Shown: piece by piece, positions 1 through 10,913 of the stretch | Numbering within the stretch: position 1 is the stretch's first letter | How the letters are laid out: each line of letters begins with the position of its first letter | Source of the DNA: Sceloporus undulatus | Lineage: Eukaryota > Chordata > Lepidosauria > Squamata > Phrynosomatidae | Length of the DNA: 64,000 nucleotides | NCBI RefSeq assembly: GCF_019175285.1 | Contig: NC_056523.1 | Span: forward strand, 187,147,608 to 187,211,607 | Direction of reading: 5' to 3' | Notes under the pieces: generated by a model | Seen by the model: the letters and a program-made list of their open reading frames with translations, nothing else | What the model was told of the DNA's origin: nothing | Databases searched by the model: none | Translations under genes and position numbers: made by a program

Positions 1-358
1 TCTTGAGAGGCTGACATGGAAAGTCAAATTTCTATTGTTTTGGAAAACTTACATGCTTTCCAAACCTGCTGTGGTACCAAGTTACCGGAAAGGTCCATCA
101 ACACTCAAGAGTAGCTGATCTTCCAACATACTACAGTTTCTATCTTTTTTCCATTCTGCTCTTACCCATGCTTTCAATTTCACCTGAACCTCTATTTCCT
201 GTAACTATCATAATCCCAGAATCCATGCCTCTCCACCCAAATGACAGGTGTACTTTGTAAATCAAGCCATGAACCAGACTTTTGTCTTAACCAGTATGTG
301 AGGGTTGCCATAAGTCAGAAACGACTTGAATGCACCACGATAGGATTGCCTTAGGGCA
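1..358. other. no gene recognised; SINE tail at 300-345
   Basis: Positions 1-295 show nothing I recognise. About 300-345 matches the Bov-B-like 3' end of Sauria-type SINEs (GGGTTGCCATAAGTCAGAAA, then ACGACTTGAA); a second such tail is at about 586-632. Confidence 0.4.
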
Positions 359-583
359 AGGTGACTAGACATCCTCCTTTCCCAGGATATGTCCTACATT
401 TCAACTTTCTGTCCAGGAGGAATTTCAAAACATCCTCCACTTTGAGCATGACTAAGCAGTATGAATTTACATTTAAATGAGTGTTTTTAGCGTATATTTT
501 GTTATGTCCTTCTACATTTTTTGAATGTCCTGTATTTTGCAGAGCCTTGCCTTCCTTTATAGTTATGACATCTGGCCACCCTT
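359..583 (+). repeat. MITE family D (ends AGGGTGACCAGATGTCC)
   Basis: Starts GGTGACTAGACATCCTCC and ends TCTGGCCACCCTT, an inverted pair. Inner markers are CTGTCCAGGAGGAATTTC and CATGACTAAG. The same element recurs at 36951-37148, 37402-37800 and in pieces at 935-1375 and 12060-12176. The superfamily is not assigned. Confidence 0.6.
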
Positions 584-675
584 AGGGTTGCCATATGTCA
601 GAAACGACTTGAAAGTACACAACAACAACTATTTAAGCTAGCGGCCATTACATCTGAACTGCATCTTGTGACATA

Positions 676-863
676 GGTCCAAAACACACTGCAGAAATAA
701 TCCAGTTTGAGACCACTTTAACTACCTTGGCTCAGTGCTGGGGAACTCTGGGAACTCTAGATTTGTGAGACATTTAGAACTACAGTTCCCAGGATTTGCT
801 AGCATTGAGCCAGGGCAGTTAAAGTGGTCTCAAACTGGATTATCTCTGCAGTGTGTTTTGAAG
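676..863. repeat. palindromic MITE family A
   Basis: Inverted arms: GGTCCAAAACACACTGCAGA and AATCCAGTTTGAGACC on the left, the reverse complement on the right. The centre includes GGGAACTCTAGATTTGTGAG. It is one of at least 19 copies or pieces in the window. Confidence 0.75.
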
Positions 864-934
864 CAACATCCAAAAACTAAAATAACTGAAGGGTGGCTAC
901 TTGCTCCCTCTCTCAACCCCAAAACTGAGGGGCC

Positions 935-1375
935 CAACCAGGCTGACCAGAAGTCCTCCTTTTCCAGGACGTGTCCTGCATTTCAACCATGTTTCCAGGA
1001 AGAATTCCTAAACGTCCTCCATTTCGAGATGGGCTTAAGAAGCATCTTTATATTGATCTTGATTTAAATGTTTTTGTTATTTTTACTTTGGATTTGGTCG
1101 TGCCCTCTGTTTTTGTTCTTGAATGCCCTACATTATTCATTTTGTTTTTGCAGTGCCTTGTCCTTTGCAGTTAGGACGTCCTCCTTTTCCAGGACGTGTC
1201 CTCCATTTCAACCTAACATACCCTACAAACTCTACAAACATAACATACCCTACATTTTGAGCAGGGCTAAGAATCATGAGTTTTATCTTTAGAGGAGTGC
1301 CTTTTAACTTTTTATTTGGTCGTGCCCTCCATTTTGACCACGAATGTCCTCCTTTTTGGTTAGAACAGCGGTCCC
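935..1375. repeat. MITE family D pieces (rearranged)
   Basis: At least two partial copies with GTCCTCCTTTTCCAGGACGT repeated (about 952 and 1179) and fragments of the interior. The arrangement suggests nested or tandem insertion. Confidence 0.5.
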
Positions 1376-1818
1376 TCAAACTGTGCCCTTTGTAAGAGAT
1401 ATTGGACTTCATCTCCCAGAAGCCTCAGCCACGTTGGCCAATAGCCTGGGATTCTGGAAGCTGAAGTCCAAAACCCCTTAAAAAGACACAGTTTGGGGAC
1501 CACTGCAGCTTGTAGCAATGTTTCCCAAACTTTGGGCCTCTAGTTAATTTTGGACTTCATCTCCCATAATTCCTGGCTGTTGACTAGGATAGCTGGGGCC
1601 TCTGGGAGCTGAAGTCCCAAGGAGCAAAGTTTGGGAAGCACTGCCTTATTGAGCCTTAACCCAGTTCCAATATATCAGTGGTTCCCCCAAACTGTGCCCC
1701 TGAAGAGATTTTGGACTTCAGCTCCCAGAAGCCTCAGCCATGTGGGTCAATAGCCTGGGATTCTGGGAGCTGGAGTCCAAAATCCCTTTAAAGAGCACAG
1801 TTTGGGGACTACTGGGTT
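1366..1818. repeat. three hAT-like foldback MITEs in a row
   Basis: Copies at about 1366-1507, 1518-1645 and 1677-1817 share inverted ends like GTTTGGGGACCACTG and the internal TTGGACTTCAGCTCCCAGAA with its complement. A related piece lies at about 14216-14315. Confidence 0.6.
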
Positions 1819-1824
1819 AGGAGG

Positions 1825-2095
1825 AGGATGCAGAAGCAGAGAGGCCTCTGCCCTGAGTGGAAAGAAGGCCCCCCATTCCCCCACAGAAGCCCCTTCCTTT
1901 GTCCTCCACACGACCCATACTCACGCCACAGCCCTGGTTTCCGCCGCCATTTTGTGCCCAGACAAGGAAGAGTCCCCCATTTTCCTCCCTTTCCCGCCCT
2001 TTCCTTCAAACCCTGCTCCTCCTCCCCGCCTCCTCCTGGGCCAAAAGCGCCATTCCTGCGGCCTCCCCTTCTCCCCGCCCCAAACCTCCTCTCCA
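1825..2095. promoter_or_regulatory. GC-rich promoter-like patch without a recognised gene
   Basis: Contains a YY1-like GCCGCCATTTTG (1943-1954), an E2F-like TTTCCCGCC (1990-1998) and several CCGCCC boxes. Open frames here are proline-rich low-complexity reads without homology. Whether it drives a transcript is unknown. Confidence 0.3.
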
Positions 2096-2289
2096 CTTAT
2101 AGCACTGATCTTCCACTTTGACTGCCCTGGCTGCCTCCTCCCGTTGAATTGTGGGACTTGTAGTCCAGTGAGACCTAAGAGCTCCCTGGATCACTATTCT
2201 AAATGCCCCCTCCTTAAACTACAAGTCCCAGAATGCAACAGGAAGAGGCAGCCAGAGCTGTTAGAGCGGCATAATAGCAGTGCTATAAG
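2096..2289. repeat. inverted-repeat element with ZNF143-like sites in both arms
   Basis: Arms of about 70 nt begin CTTATAGCACTG and end CAGTGCTATAAG. The inner arm pair is GAATTGTGGGACTTGTAGT (2146-2164) facing ACTACAAGTCCCAGAATGC (2218-2236). The latter is close to the ZNF143/THAP11 site ACTACAATTCCCAGAATGC. Confidence 0.6.
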
Positions 2290-2336
2290 AGGGTAGTGCT
2301 GTTAATCTGTGAAGAGGCCTGAGTCCAGGCGCTTTT

Positions 2337-2558
2337 GGTTCAAAGCACACCGCAGGAATAATCCAGTTTGAGACCGCTTTAACTGCCCTGGCTCAATGCT
2401 AAGGATTCCTGGGAATAGTAGTTTTGTGTGACATTTATCCTTCTCTGTCAGAGAGCTCTGGTGCCATTATAAACTACAGCTCCCAGGATTCCCTTGCACT
2501 GAGCAAGGGCAGTTAAAGCAGTCGCAAACTGGATTATTTCTGCAGTGTGTTTTGGACC
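2337..2558. repeat. palindromic MITE family A
   Basis: Full-length copy with both arms: AATCCAGTTTGAGACCGC on the left and CAAACTGGATTATTTCTGCA on the right. Confidence 0.75.
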
Positions 2559-2597
2559 TTTGTTTGTAATCCAGCACTCTGAGCATTCACTTGTGGG

Positions 2598-3006
2598 TTA
2601 CATCCGCAGTGCAGAAATCATCCGGTTTGACACCACTGTAAGTTCCCTGGCTAAATGCTATGGAATTCTGGGAATTGTAGTTTGTTGTGGCACCAGGGCT
2701 CTCTGACAGAAAAGCTAACTGTCTCACAAAACTACTGAAATGGCTGAATAGCTCAGAAAGCTACCAATCTTTCCATAGCACCGTGGTCCAAAACACTCTG
2801 CAGAAATAATCCAGTTTGAGAACGGTTTAACTGACATGGCTCAGTGCTAAGGAATCCTGGGAACTGTAGTTTGTTGTGGCACCAGAGTTCTCTGACAGAG
2901 AAGGCTAAAAATCTCACAAAAGTACAGCTCCCAAAATTCCCTAGTACGGAGGCAGAGTGGTTAAAGCGGTCTCAAACTGAATTATTTCTGCAATGTGTTT
3001 TGGACC
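2598..3006. repeat. two adjacent family A MITEs (one truncated)
   Basis: A left part at about 2598-2745 (GTGCAGAAATCATCCGG) is followed by a full copy at 2784-3006 ending TGTGTTTTGGACC. Confidence 0.7.
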
Positions 3007-3009
3007 TCA

Positions 3010-4999
3010 GTCTCAAAGGTGTTACAAGATCCCTTTACACACTGATGCCCCTTTAATGGTTGTGCAAAAGAAGGAATTTCAGCAGTTGTTACCTGGTTGT
3101 ATGACAAGCAAAATCTGCTCAATTTCCCTCTTCTCCACAACTATAAAAAATACAGGATCCCCCTCCAGTTTTCAGTCTGACAGTCCTTTCCTAGACACAA
3201 GAACACTACACATATCATTGGGATAGGACAGACACTTGGTCCACTTGGTGGTCTTTCAATTGTTAGCAGGAAAACAGGCGTGCAAAAGCCATACTTTCAG
3301 GGTATGCTTGCCCACCAGCAGAAATTGGGGAAAATTTGGAACTGGGAAAAATTACTAACACACAGCAAATTATGGTGCTGCAAGCCAAAAAGGGAGAAAG
3401 ATTGTTACCTGGTTGGATGACAACAAGCAACATCTGCTGAAATTCCCTCTTCACAGCCATTAAAGGTACAAGGGCCTGGCTGTGAGTCTTCTAAAAGGAG
3501 CTTACAGCAGTCGGTTCTAATAATCCTAAAATCTTATTGGGCAAGCTGTGATTATTCGCCTGGCCTATGGTCAGAAAGATATTTGTCCCAAATTGAGATA
3601 GAAAGATTCTTATTATCACTCTGCACGATGTGAACAGCTGTAGAAAGAGGGGGGCTGAGTACTGATTACCCTTAAATGCCAGACACCAATAGTATTTGCT
3701 CAAGGCATTAACAACACAATCCTGTACATGTCTGTTCATCATTACGGTGTTCAACTGGGGCTCACTCCCAGGTACCTGGGTACATAACTGAAACCTCAAC
3801 TGATATCCTAACTCTCCTTTTTTTATTGCAGTTGTATCAGCAACAGCATTTATCTTCCCCTATGTAGCCCTCTCATGTTGCACAATGTATTATGGCAAGG
3901 CTGGGGATTTTTTTGCCCTACAACAACCATCCTTCCCACCTGCAAGAGCTGTCCAACACATCTAAAGAATTAAAGATTACACAGCCTGACTTTACAATGC
4001 TGGGGGCAGGTGAGTGTAGCTTTGGGGCACATGAAGACTTCCAAGGCTGCTTGTGTGGCCTTCTAAATTCACTGGGCATCCCTTTTACTGACCATTTTGG
4101 GGGGTGAGGGAGATGAATGAGCTTCTGGAACTGTCTAGGAACAGTAATTCACCTTTTACATAGGTTGCAGTGCCCACCCCCCATTGTTAAACATACAAAA
4201 TACCCATTTTTTCAAAACTGGAAGGAGACTTCCAGCCACCTCCTGTATTATTTGGAAAAAGGATCCCAGGGGAAAATATGCCCCCAAGTCAGTAGGGTGG
4301 TTATCCATTGCATGCTTTGATAAAACAATAATAGCAATACATTTTTTTAATCTCTGTGTCTACAGAGGAGACTTTTTCAATTTCTTCAAAATATAGAAAT
4401 AATGTAATAGAAACAGCAAAAGATATGATATATAAACCTCACTTCTAGATCCCATTTTGACCACTAATTTACCTTGATTAAAAGCAGCATGCAAAAGTCC
4501 AACTCAATGTCGCCCCCAATGTAGCCCCCAGTATAGCTACAGAATCATAGAATTGGAAGAGACCACAAGGGCCATCAGGGTTTTGTTGTGGGAAAGAAAA
4601 TTGTTCCTCTGAAGCAGAAGGAATCATATTTGGAATGGCAATAAAATGTAAAGGGGTGCAAGAGTTATAGGCCCTCATCAGAGAAGAATAGGGAGTTTTC
4701 CTGGTCCAGAAGATTATTTATACAACTTGGTCACAGGCTAAGAGTTGGCAGTTTTTCATATTTTATTCTGATTTTATGAACTTGTAGCTGTGCTCAGTTT
4801 ACAATGGGAATGTATGGATACTCAGTTTGAAAGTTCTCCTTGGATTTCAGTGCCCAGGCATTCCAGCCAGCATGGCCAATTGTAAGGGATTGTGGAGGCT
4901 GTAATCCAAAACACTTGGCAGGCAAAAGGTTTCACTGTCCATTCAGCAGTTTAATGTCTAAGTACACAGCATAGCACGTTGGATAGCATACTAATCTCA
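3010..4999. other. no gene recognised; short repeat pieces only
   Basis: A diverged inverted-repeat element (AACTGGGGCTCACTCCCAGG) is at about 3711-3792, a short CR1 3' end in minus orientation at about 4535-4590, and a hAT-like MITE piece near 4850-4945. Otherwise nothing is recognised. Confidence 0.4.
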
Positions 5000-5430
5000 G
5001 GTTGCATCTGCACTGCAAAAATAATCTAGTTTGACAGAACTTAACTGTCTTGGTTCAATGCTATAGATGCTCTGTTCTGGTGCCAGAACAAACTACAGTT
5101 TCCAGAATTCCGTAGCATTGAGCCATGGCAATGTTAAAGTGGTGTCAAACTGGATTATTTCTGCAGTGTGGATGCAGGCTCAGTGATATTTGCCCCACCA
5201 TTTCTCTCTTTGGGTGTGTACCTACACTATAGAAATACTGAATTTCAGACCACTTTTAAGTGCTGTAGCTTCATCCTATGGAATTCTGGGATTTGTAGTT
5301 CTACGGGCCTTTTCTGCCAGACTGCTAGCGCCTCATAGAACTACAAATGCCAGGATTCTGTAAGATGGCGTCCTGCATGGGACTTAAAGTGATCTCAAAC
5401 GGCATTATTTCTAAAGTGTAGATACACCCC
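5000..5430. repeat. two family A MITEs
   Basis: Copies at about 5000-5179 and 5216-5430, both with inverted ends. The second is a diverged subfamily (CTACACTATAGAAATACTGA). Confidence 0.65.
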
Positions 5431-5494
5431 AGGCCAGAAAAAGCTCCATCTCATGTTAGGAGGGGCTTAAACACACCGTTCTTCCAGCCAGATG

Positions 5495-5600
5495 CTGGCG
5501 AAATGTCAGGAAGAAACTCTTCTAGAACATGGCCACATAGCTGGAAAAACCCACAAAAACCCATGGATGCCGGCCATGAAAGCCTTCGACTTCACACAAT
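5495..5600 (-). repeat. family C MITE half
   Basis: Contains GCGAAATGTCAGGAAGAAAC, CATGGCCACATAG and ends GGCCATGAAAGCCTTCGA, the right arm of the repeat that is complete at 11186-11416. Confidence 0.6.
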
Positions 5601-6385
5601 TCTTCCTTTACCTATATTAAATACATTCTCTTTAGGGCTATAAAAACATGGTGCACCATTGTATGCTCAAGGCTGCAATTCTCCTAAATGCTGACTAACA
5701 AGTTGCACTGGAATCAGTGGGACTGCAATTGTCTGTGGGGTGGGAATGGGCACAGCCTCCACTCAATACACATTACCTTGTGTGCCCTGTGGGGGTTTAC
5801 AATAGCCAGTCTTGTGCCAGGCTCTTCAAGATTTGCAAAGACAACACACTTCAAGCAAGGGCGGGCAAGGAGGAATGGCGCTCACCCTGTTTTCTGCCTT
5901 CCAGTACAGCTCCACCCTCTCTCTATAAAGGCCCAGATTGCAACCCAGCAGGTACAGCTGGTATATTGTTTGGGAGTGGTGTATCCAGCGGCTAGCCATG
6001 GCTGGGACTCAGAAGAAAAGCTCTATAAGCAGCAGTAGTTGGGACATCAGAAGCTGGAAGAGATTCCAGTGAGTTTTCTTACTTTAGTCTCACTTGAACT
6101 TTCCTCTTGTATGGCCTCCAAGAGAGCACTTTGAAAAACTTGGCAGAGTTGGTTTGGTTGCTGGTATTTGGGCCTTTCCGCTTGGATACATACCAAAATC
6201 TTGCTTCTTTCCTTGCTCTCTACCCAGAACAGGCCTAAACAGCTTCACTGTTCAATTTTGCCCCAGAACCTTCAAATACAACCAAAAATAAATATACAAA
6301 TAAAAACAACAGGGAAGGGGATTAGAAGTGACTGGAAGTCCACTTATGGTTCTGCAAAATTTGTTTTTTTTAATGTTAAACGGTG

Positions 6386-6560
6386 AAGGAGAGCCAGTGT
6401 GGTGTAATGGTTTGTGTATTGGGCAAAAACTCTGGAGACCAGGGTACACAGATCCACACTCGGTCATAGAAACCCATGGGTTGACCTTGGGCAAGTCACA
6501 CTGACTCAGAAGAAGGCAATGGCAAGCCTCCTCACAACAAAGTTAAAACTACATGAGTCC
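6386..6560 (+). repeat. Sauria-type tRNA-derived SINE (head)
   Basis: GAGAGCCAGTGTGGTGTAAT, GGTTTGTGTATTGGGC, CTCTGGAGACCAGGG and GACCTTGGGCAAGTCACACT form the tRNA-like head and body. The Bov-B-like tail is missing. The stretch from 5600 to 6385 and 6560-7500 shows no gene. Confidence 0.75.
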
Positions 6561-7519
6561 AAAAGATTACCTGTAAATCTTGCAGGAGATGCTGATTGTT
6601 CAAATGCAGAATGAGTGTACTATGAAGTACTCTATTAAAGGTGGAGTCTCCCTTATACAAAATGCTTAGGACTAGAGATGTTTGGCATTTTGGATTTTTA
6701 AATTTATTTTGGAATGCTTGTATTTGCATATACATACGTAATGAGCTATCTTGGAGATGGGACTCAAGTCTATACACAAAACTCATTTCTGTTTCTTATA
6801 CATCTGAAGGTAATTTTATACAATAGTGTTAATAATTTTCAGCATGAAACAAATCCTGATTGCACTGAACTATCAGAAAGCAAAAGTGTCACTATCTCAG
6901 CCACCTATGCAAAAAGTTTTGGGTTTTGGAATATTTTTGGATTTTGGAATTCTGAATAAGGAGATTCATCCTGTATGCCAGGACACGGCAAGTTGTTGGG
7001 TTTTTTTTAAGGTTAAAGTTGGCTTTTGAACCAGGGCTCAGAATGAACAGTACCATTAAGGAGAGGTAAAAACCTATGGGTATTCTGCAATATGTAACTG
7101 AACAGTGTTGGGTTTCCACTGACACAGAGATTGACAATACAGTTCTCTGTCTGCTTACTCACACTATGTCTACTGGGATTTACTCCCTAATAGGGCTGTT
7201 TAGAATTGTTCCCTGTCTCTTTGCAACTACACTAAGTTCATCTGTGATCCCTGTAATTTTGTGCCTCCCACCTTCTAGTATTTTCTTTTCTTCTTCCACA
7301 TTATCTAACTTTAAACTGTATGCTGCTAGGATCATTTGACTTACTTATGTTACTTTGTAAAGTATCATGAAAGTGCTGAGAGTGCAACACAAATTAAGAT
7401 GATGATGATGATGATGAATAGTGGCACTATACTGTATCTACAACTAGATAAATGTAATAGTAAACAACTGATAACAAATCATAAAATGTTACTTATAGTA
7501 TCTTATATATTGCTATTAT

Positions 7520-7705
7520 TTCTGTGTGCCTTCAAGTTGTTTTCTGACTTATGGCAACCCTACCATGGATGGGATTTTCTGGGACTGAGAGGGTATGATT
7601 TGCCCAAGATCACCCAGAGGGTTTCCATGGCCAAGCAAGGACTTGAGCCCTGATCTCCAGACTTGTAGTCCAATGCTCAAACCACTACACCATGCTGTTC
7701 TTTGT
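7520..7705 (-). repeat. Sauria-type SINE with tail
   Basis: Minus orientation: the Bov-B-like tail TGTGCCTTCAAGTTG begins it and the tRNA-like head GTCCAATGCTCAAACCACTA ends it. Confidence 0.75.
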
Positions 7706-8099
7706 TATATTATGACAGCATAGTATTACAGCTGTTGTTAGTGTTCTAGCTACAATAATAAGACATCAGTTTAGGCTGCAATTCTGTATCCATGAACCTG
7801 TAAGCCCCCTAGAATTCTGTGAGACTTCTGTCTGACTACTAGATACATATTGTATTGCACCGTTTATGTGCTTAAGAAATAGCAGAGCCTAGGGGTTTAA
7901 ACTAATCAATGCTCAGCCTCATAATGATCTTCCCCTCCTTTTTAGGGTGCATGTTTGTGCCATACAAAGTTATAATAGAACCTCTTGGCTCTCTTATCTC
8001 AGTTAAGTGTCTTTCTGTCATCTTGCCAGGAGAACAATTACAGCGTGCTTTGCGTGATTTTAGGATTATTATGGGTGAGGGCATGCTCTCGAGGCTGAC

Positions 8100-8670
8100 T
8101 TAAGCTCCTTTTAGAGGAGCCACTGGCAAGTACCAAGGAGAAAGAAGGCATGGAGAGATGAGTTCTCTCTCTAGACAGAATAGGCTTGGGTTTCTGTCTC
8201 ATTGGAAACCCCACCTCATAAACTTTATGAACCAGCCTGTGCTCCAAGATCTGCTGGGGATGCCCTAAGTTGGCTCTGCCCCACCTCCGTAATGGGTACA
8301 TCTATTCTGATGTGAACATGGAGAGGCTCTTTCCCATGATGCCCCCAGGCTCTGGAAGTCTCTTCCCAGAGAGGTTGTACTGGCACCCTCCCTTGCTTTC
8401 TCTTCATAGATAAGGAAAGACTTTCCTATTCCGACAGGCATTTGATGGGTGACTATATAAGGCCTACCTTACACAGTGCACTGGATATTGGTAATTCTTG
8501 TGCTTGTGTGTCTGTGTATTTTAATGTGTGTTTTAAGATGGTTTTAATTTTTTTCTGATAGTTTGTGTTTTAACCTTTGTATCTTTTTGTTGTTGTTGTT
8601 GAAAGCTGCTTTGAGTCCCAATCTAGAAAAAAAAGGTGGGCTATGAATATCATCATCATCATCATCATCA
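8100..8670 (+). repeat. L2-clade LINE 3' end
   Basis: Reads as the end of an L2-type reverse-transcriptase ORF (SGSLFPERL-like, then FLFRQAFD). It is followed by the typical tail GCTGCTTTGAGTCCCAATCT and an ATC microsatellite (8648-8674). Broken and 5'-truncated. Confidence 0.6.
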
Positions 8671-8694
8671 TCATCTCAAGAGCTCTTTCCCCAG

Positions 8695-9526
8695 TTTTGT
8701 TGTTGGGTGTCTTTAACTGCTCTTGAGTTGATTCCAGCTCATGGCAACCCTGTGGATGAGACATCTCCAAGAAGCCCTGTCCTCAACCTTTCTGCTCAGG
8801 TCCTGCAGGCCCAGGCCTGTGTCCTCCCTGATGAGGTTTAGCTGTCTGGTGTGTGGTCTTCCTCTCTTTCTACTGCCTTCCACCTTTCCAAGCATCATTA
8901 TCTTTACTAGTGATTCACTTTTCCTGATGATGTGGCAAAAGCACAACAGCCTCAGTTTAATCATCTTGACTTCCAGGAAGAGTACAGGTTTGATCTGTTC
9001 TAGGACCTCCTTCTTTGTCCTTTTGGCTGTCCATCATATTATCAACAGTCTTCTATAGCACCAAGTCTCAAGTGAGTTCTCTTCCTGTCCATTTTCTTCA
9101 CTGTCCAGGTCTTGCATCCATCCATAACTGTATACTTTATTGTATATATTTTGATATACAATCGTATATTTGATAGTCTATCTTTACTCTTTAAGATCTT
9201 GTCTAGCTCTTTCATGGCTACCCTCCTTGTTCCTAGTCTTCTCCTTGTTTCTTGGCTGCCCTCTCCATTCTAATCAATGTTTGATCCCAGGCTCCCAGCT
9301 AACTATTTCTATTTCTTCATTGTCTAGGTTGAATCTGTGTAGATTCTCCATGGTCATTATTTTTGTTTTCTTCATGTTCAATGGTAGGCCTACCTTTGCA
9401 CTTTCTTCCTTGATCTTCCTTAGTAATTGTTCCAGGTCTGGGAAATTTTCTGCTAGTACTATGGTGTCATCTGTGTTTCTCATCAGATTGTTGATACTCC
9501 TTCCAGGTCTGTGCTTTCTGCTAGTA
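8695..9526 (-). repeat. Bov-B (RTE) LINE 3' fragment
   Basis: Minus-strand reading gives RT residues SINNLMRNTDDTIVLAENF (the degraded FADD-type active-site region), KEESAKVGLPLNMKKTKIM, and the C-terminal HIIRKSESLVKIMMLGKVEG then RKRGRPHTRQLNLIREDTGL. These are Bov-B hallmarks. It is 5'-truncated and has shifted frames between the two blocks; a TA-target MITE abuts it at 9527. Confidence 0.75.
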
Positions 9527-9748
9527 CAGTGGGGCCCTTGGTATCCGCTGGGGTTTGGTTCCAGGACACCCCCCCCCCCCCCGCAACCCAAAAACCTGGG
9601 TGCTCAAGTTGCATTAATAACAACGGCGTAGTAAAATTGTGTCCATTATATAAAATGGCAAAATCAAAGTTTGCTTTTGGAAATGTGTATTTTCAAGCTG
9701 TGGATAATGGATAAAGAATCTGTGGATACTGAGGTGTCGTCTCCCAAT
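9527..9748 (+). repeat. Tigger/MER2-like TA-target MITE (family B)
   Basis: Follows TA and starts CAGTGGGGCCCTTGGTATCC, GCTGGGGTTTGGTTCCAGGA. The interior AAAATGGCAAAATCAAAGTT and the TGTGGATAATGGATAAAG region match the pogo-like family. Confidence 0.7.
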
Positions 9749-9751
9749 CTT

Positions 9752-9903
9752 AGGTCCAAAACAAAACAAATCCTGGGATCTGTAGTTTGTTGTGGCACCA
9801 GAGCTCACTCCGACAGAGGCGGCTCAATGTCTCACAAAACTACAGCTCCCAGAATTCCCTAGCATTGAGCCAGGGCAGTTAGTCACCTCAGACTGGATTA
9901 TAT
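9752..9903. repeat. family A MITE (short)
   Basis: TGGGATCTGTAGTTTGTTGT faces CTACAGCTCCCAGAATTCCC; ends are GTCCAAAAC and CAGACTGGATTAT. Confidence 0.65.
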
Positions 9904-10069
9904 TATATTATATTTATTTATATCCTGCTCTTTCCCCCAAAACTGGGACTCTAATCTGCTTCATGACATTAAAAAAAACCACATTATACTAATTAAGTAA
10001 TTAAAAAAACATAGAAAAAAGTACATTAAAAAGGAATTAAATTATTACAAGAATAAACACATTTTAAAA

Positions 10070-10072
10070 AGA

Positions 10073-10108
<36 letters not shown>

Positions 10109-10112
10109 CAGT
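10070..10112. repeat. GT and TA microsatellite
   Basis: A (GT)n run followed by (AT)n. Confidence 0.9.
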
Positions 10113-10713
10113 ATATATTATAACAATTTTTTTGAAACGACACAACAGCTACAGTGTGTTTTGTCCCTTAATTTATTGTTATTTATTAATTATTTCCACT
10201 CCTCCTCCTCCTCCTCCTCCTCCTTGGAGCCTACTTTCCCTTCCCCAACCGGCTCAACGCTTGCTCCTTGGCCAGAAGCACTCTGCACATGCTCAGGGGC
10301 GCTCTTCCCTCCTCCTCCTCCTCCTATTATGGGTAAAGGCGGAAAATGTGGGCAGTAACCAGAGAAGGGGCTTGGTTGTTGGCTGGCAAAGAAGGAGGGA
10401 GTTTGGGTGTTGGGGAGGCGGAAGGCGGCCTTCTTGGCTTCGGGCTGGGCCTTGCGGGGCTCCTCCTCCTTGCTTCCTTGCTTGCTTCCTTCCTTCCTTC
10501 CCTCCTTCCCTTCCTCCTCCTCCTGCCGCCGGCCATCGCTGGGACTGAGAAGCCGGGAGCCTTTGCAGCAGGTACCGCCCCGTGTGCAGCCCCGCCATCC
10601 TGGGGCCCCTGGGCCAAAAGGGTTGGGCGGTTCTGCCCTCCGAGGCTGAAGCCGGTTCAGAAGGAAGGATTGCGGCCTAGTCCCTAGGCCTCTCCATCCC
10701 CAGGGATGCTCTC

Positions 10714-10727
10714 GTTGCCATGGCGAC
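10714..10727. promoter_or_regulatory. RFX X-box-like palindrome 1
   Basis: GTTGCCATGGCGAC matches the X-box GTTGCC-AT-GGCAAC except one base. It lies inside the CpG island. Confidence 0.5.
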
Positions 10728-10770
10728 GCCGAGGCCGAGCGGTCCTCCCAGGCCTCGAACCCCCTGCCCC

Positions 10771-10784
10771 GTCGCCATAGCAAC
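10771..10784. promoter_or_regulatory. RFX X-box-like palindrome 2
   Basis: GTCGCCATAGCAAC fits the degenerate X-box (GTNRCC, spacer, RGYAAC). It starts 57 bp after the first site. Confidence 0.5.
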
Positions 10785-10913
10785 GGGCCTCCATTGCACA
10801 GGCCCAGGCGCTCCCCCTACTGTTTCCCCCTCCCAGGTCCAAGGCTGGAATGGAATGGAATGGAATGGAGGGGCGGGGGGGGGGCGTCATTCTCTTCCAC
10901 AAAACAGAAAGTG

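Larger units (their letters stand above)
10190..10880. promoter_or_regulatory. CpG-rich island, candidate distal promoter/5' exon of WDR13
   Basis: GC- and CpG-rich sequence with TCC microsatellites at both sides of 10200-10330. A donor-like CAG|GTACCG occurs at 10569-10574 on the plus strand. WDR13's first coding exon has an upstream acceptor, so a non-coding first exon is expected somewhere upstream and this is the nearest CpG island. Long frames here are compositional. A GGAAT repeat sits at 10847-10869. Confidence 0.4.

Noticed and set aside
1802-2296. 164-codon plus-strand frame and overlapping proline-rich frames
   Set aside because: Low-complexity GC-rich sequence running into an inverted repeat; no homology.
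6386-6480. tRNA gene
   Set aside because: Sequence is the tRNA-like head of a common SINE repeated across the window, with mutated arms.
9170-9631. 153-codon plus-strand frame
   Set aside because: Antisense of the Bov-B LINE plus a MITE.
10190-10783. 197-codon minus-strand open frame rich in Gly, Glu, Arg and Lys
   Set aside because: It arises from CpG-island and GGA microsatellite composition; no domain, no splice context.
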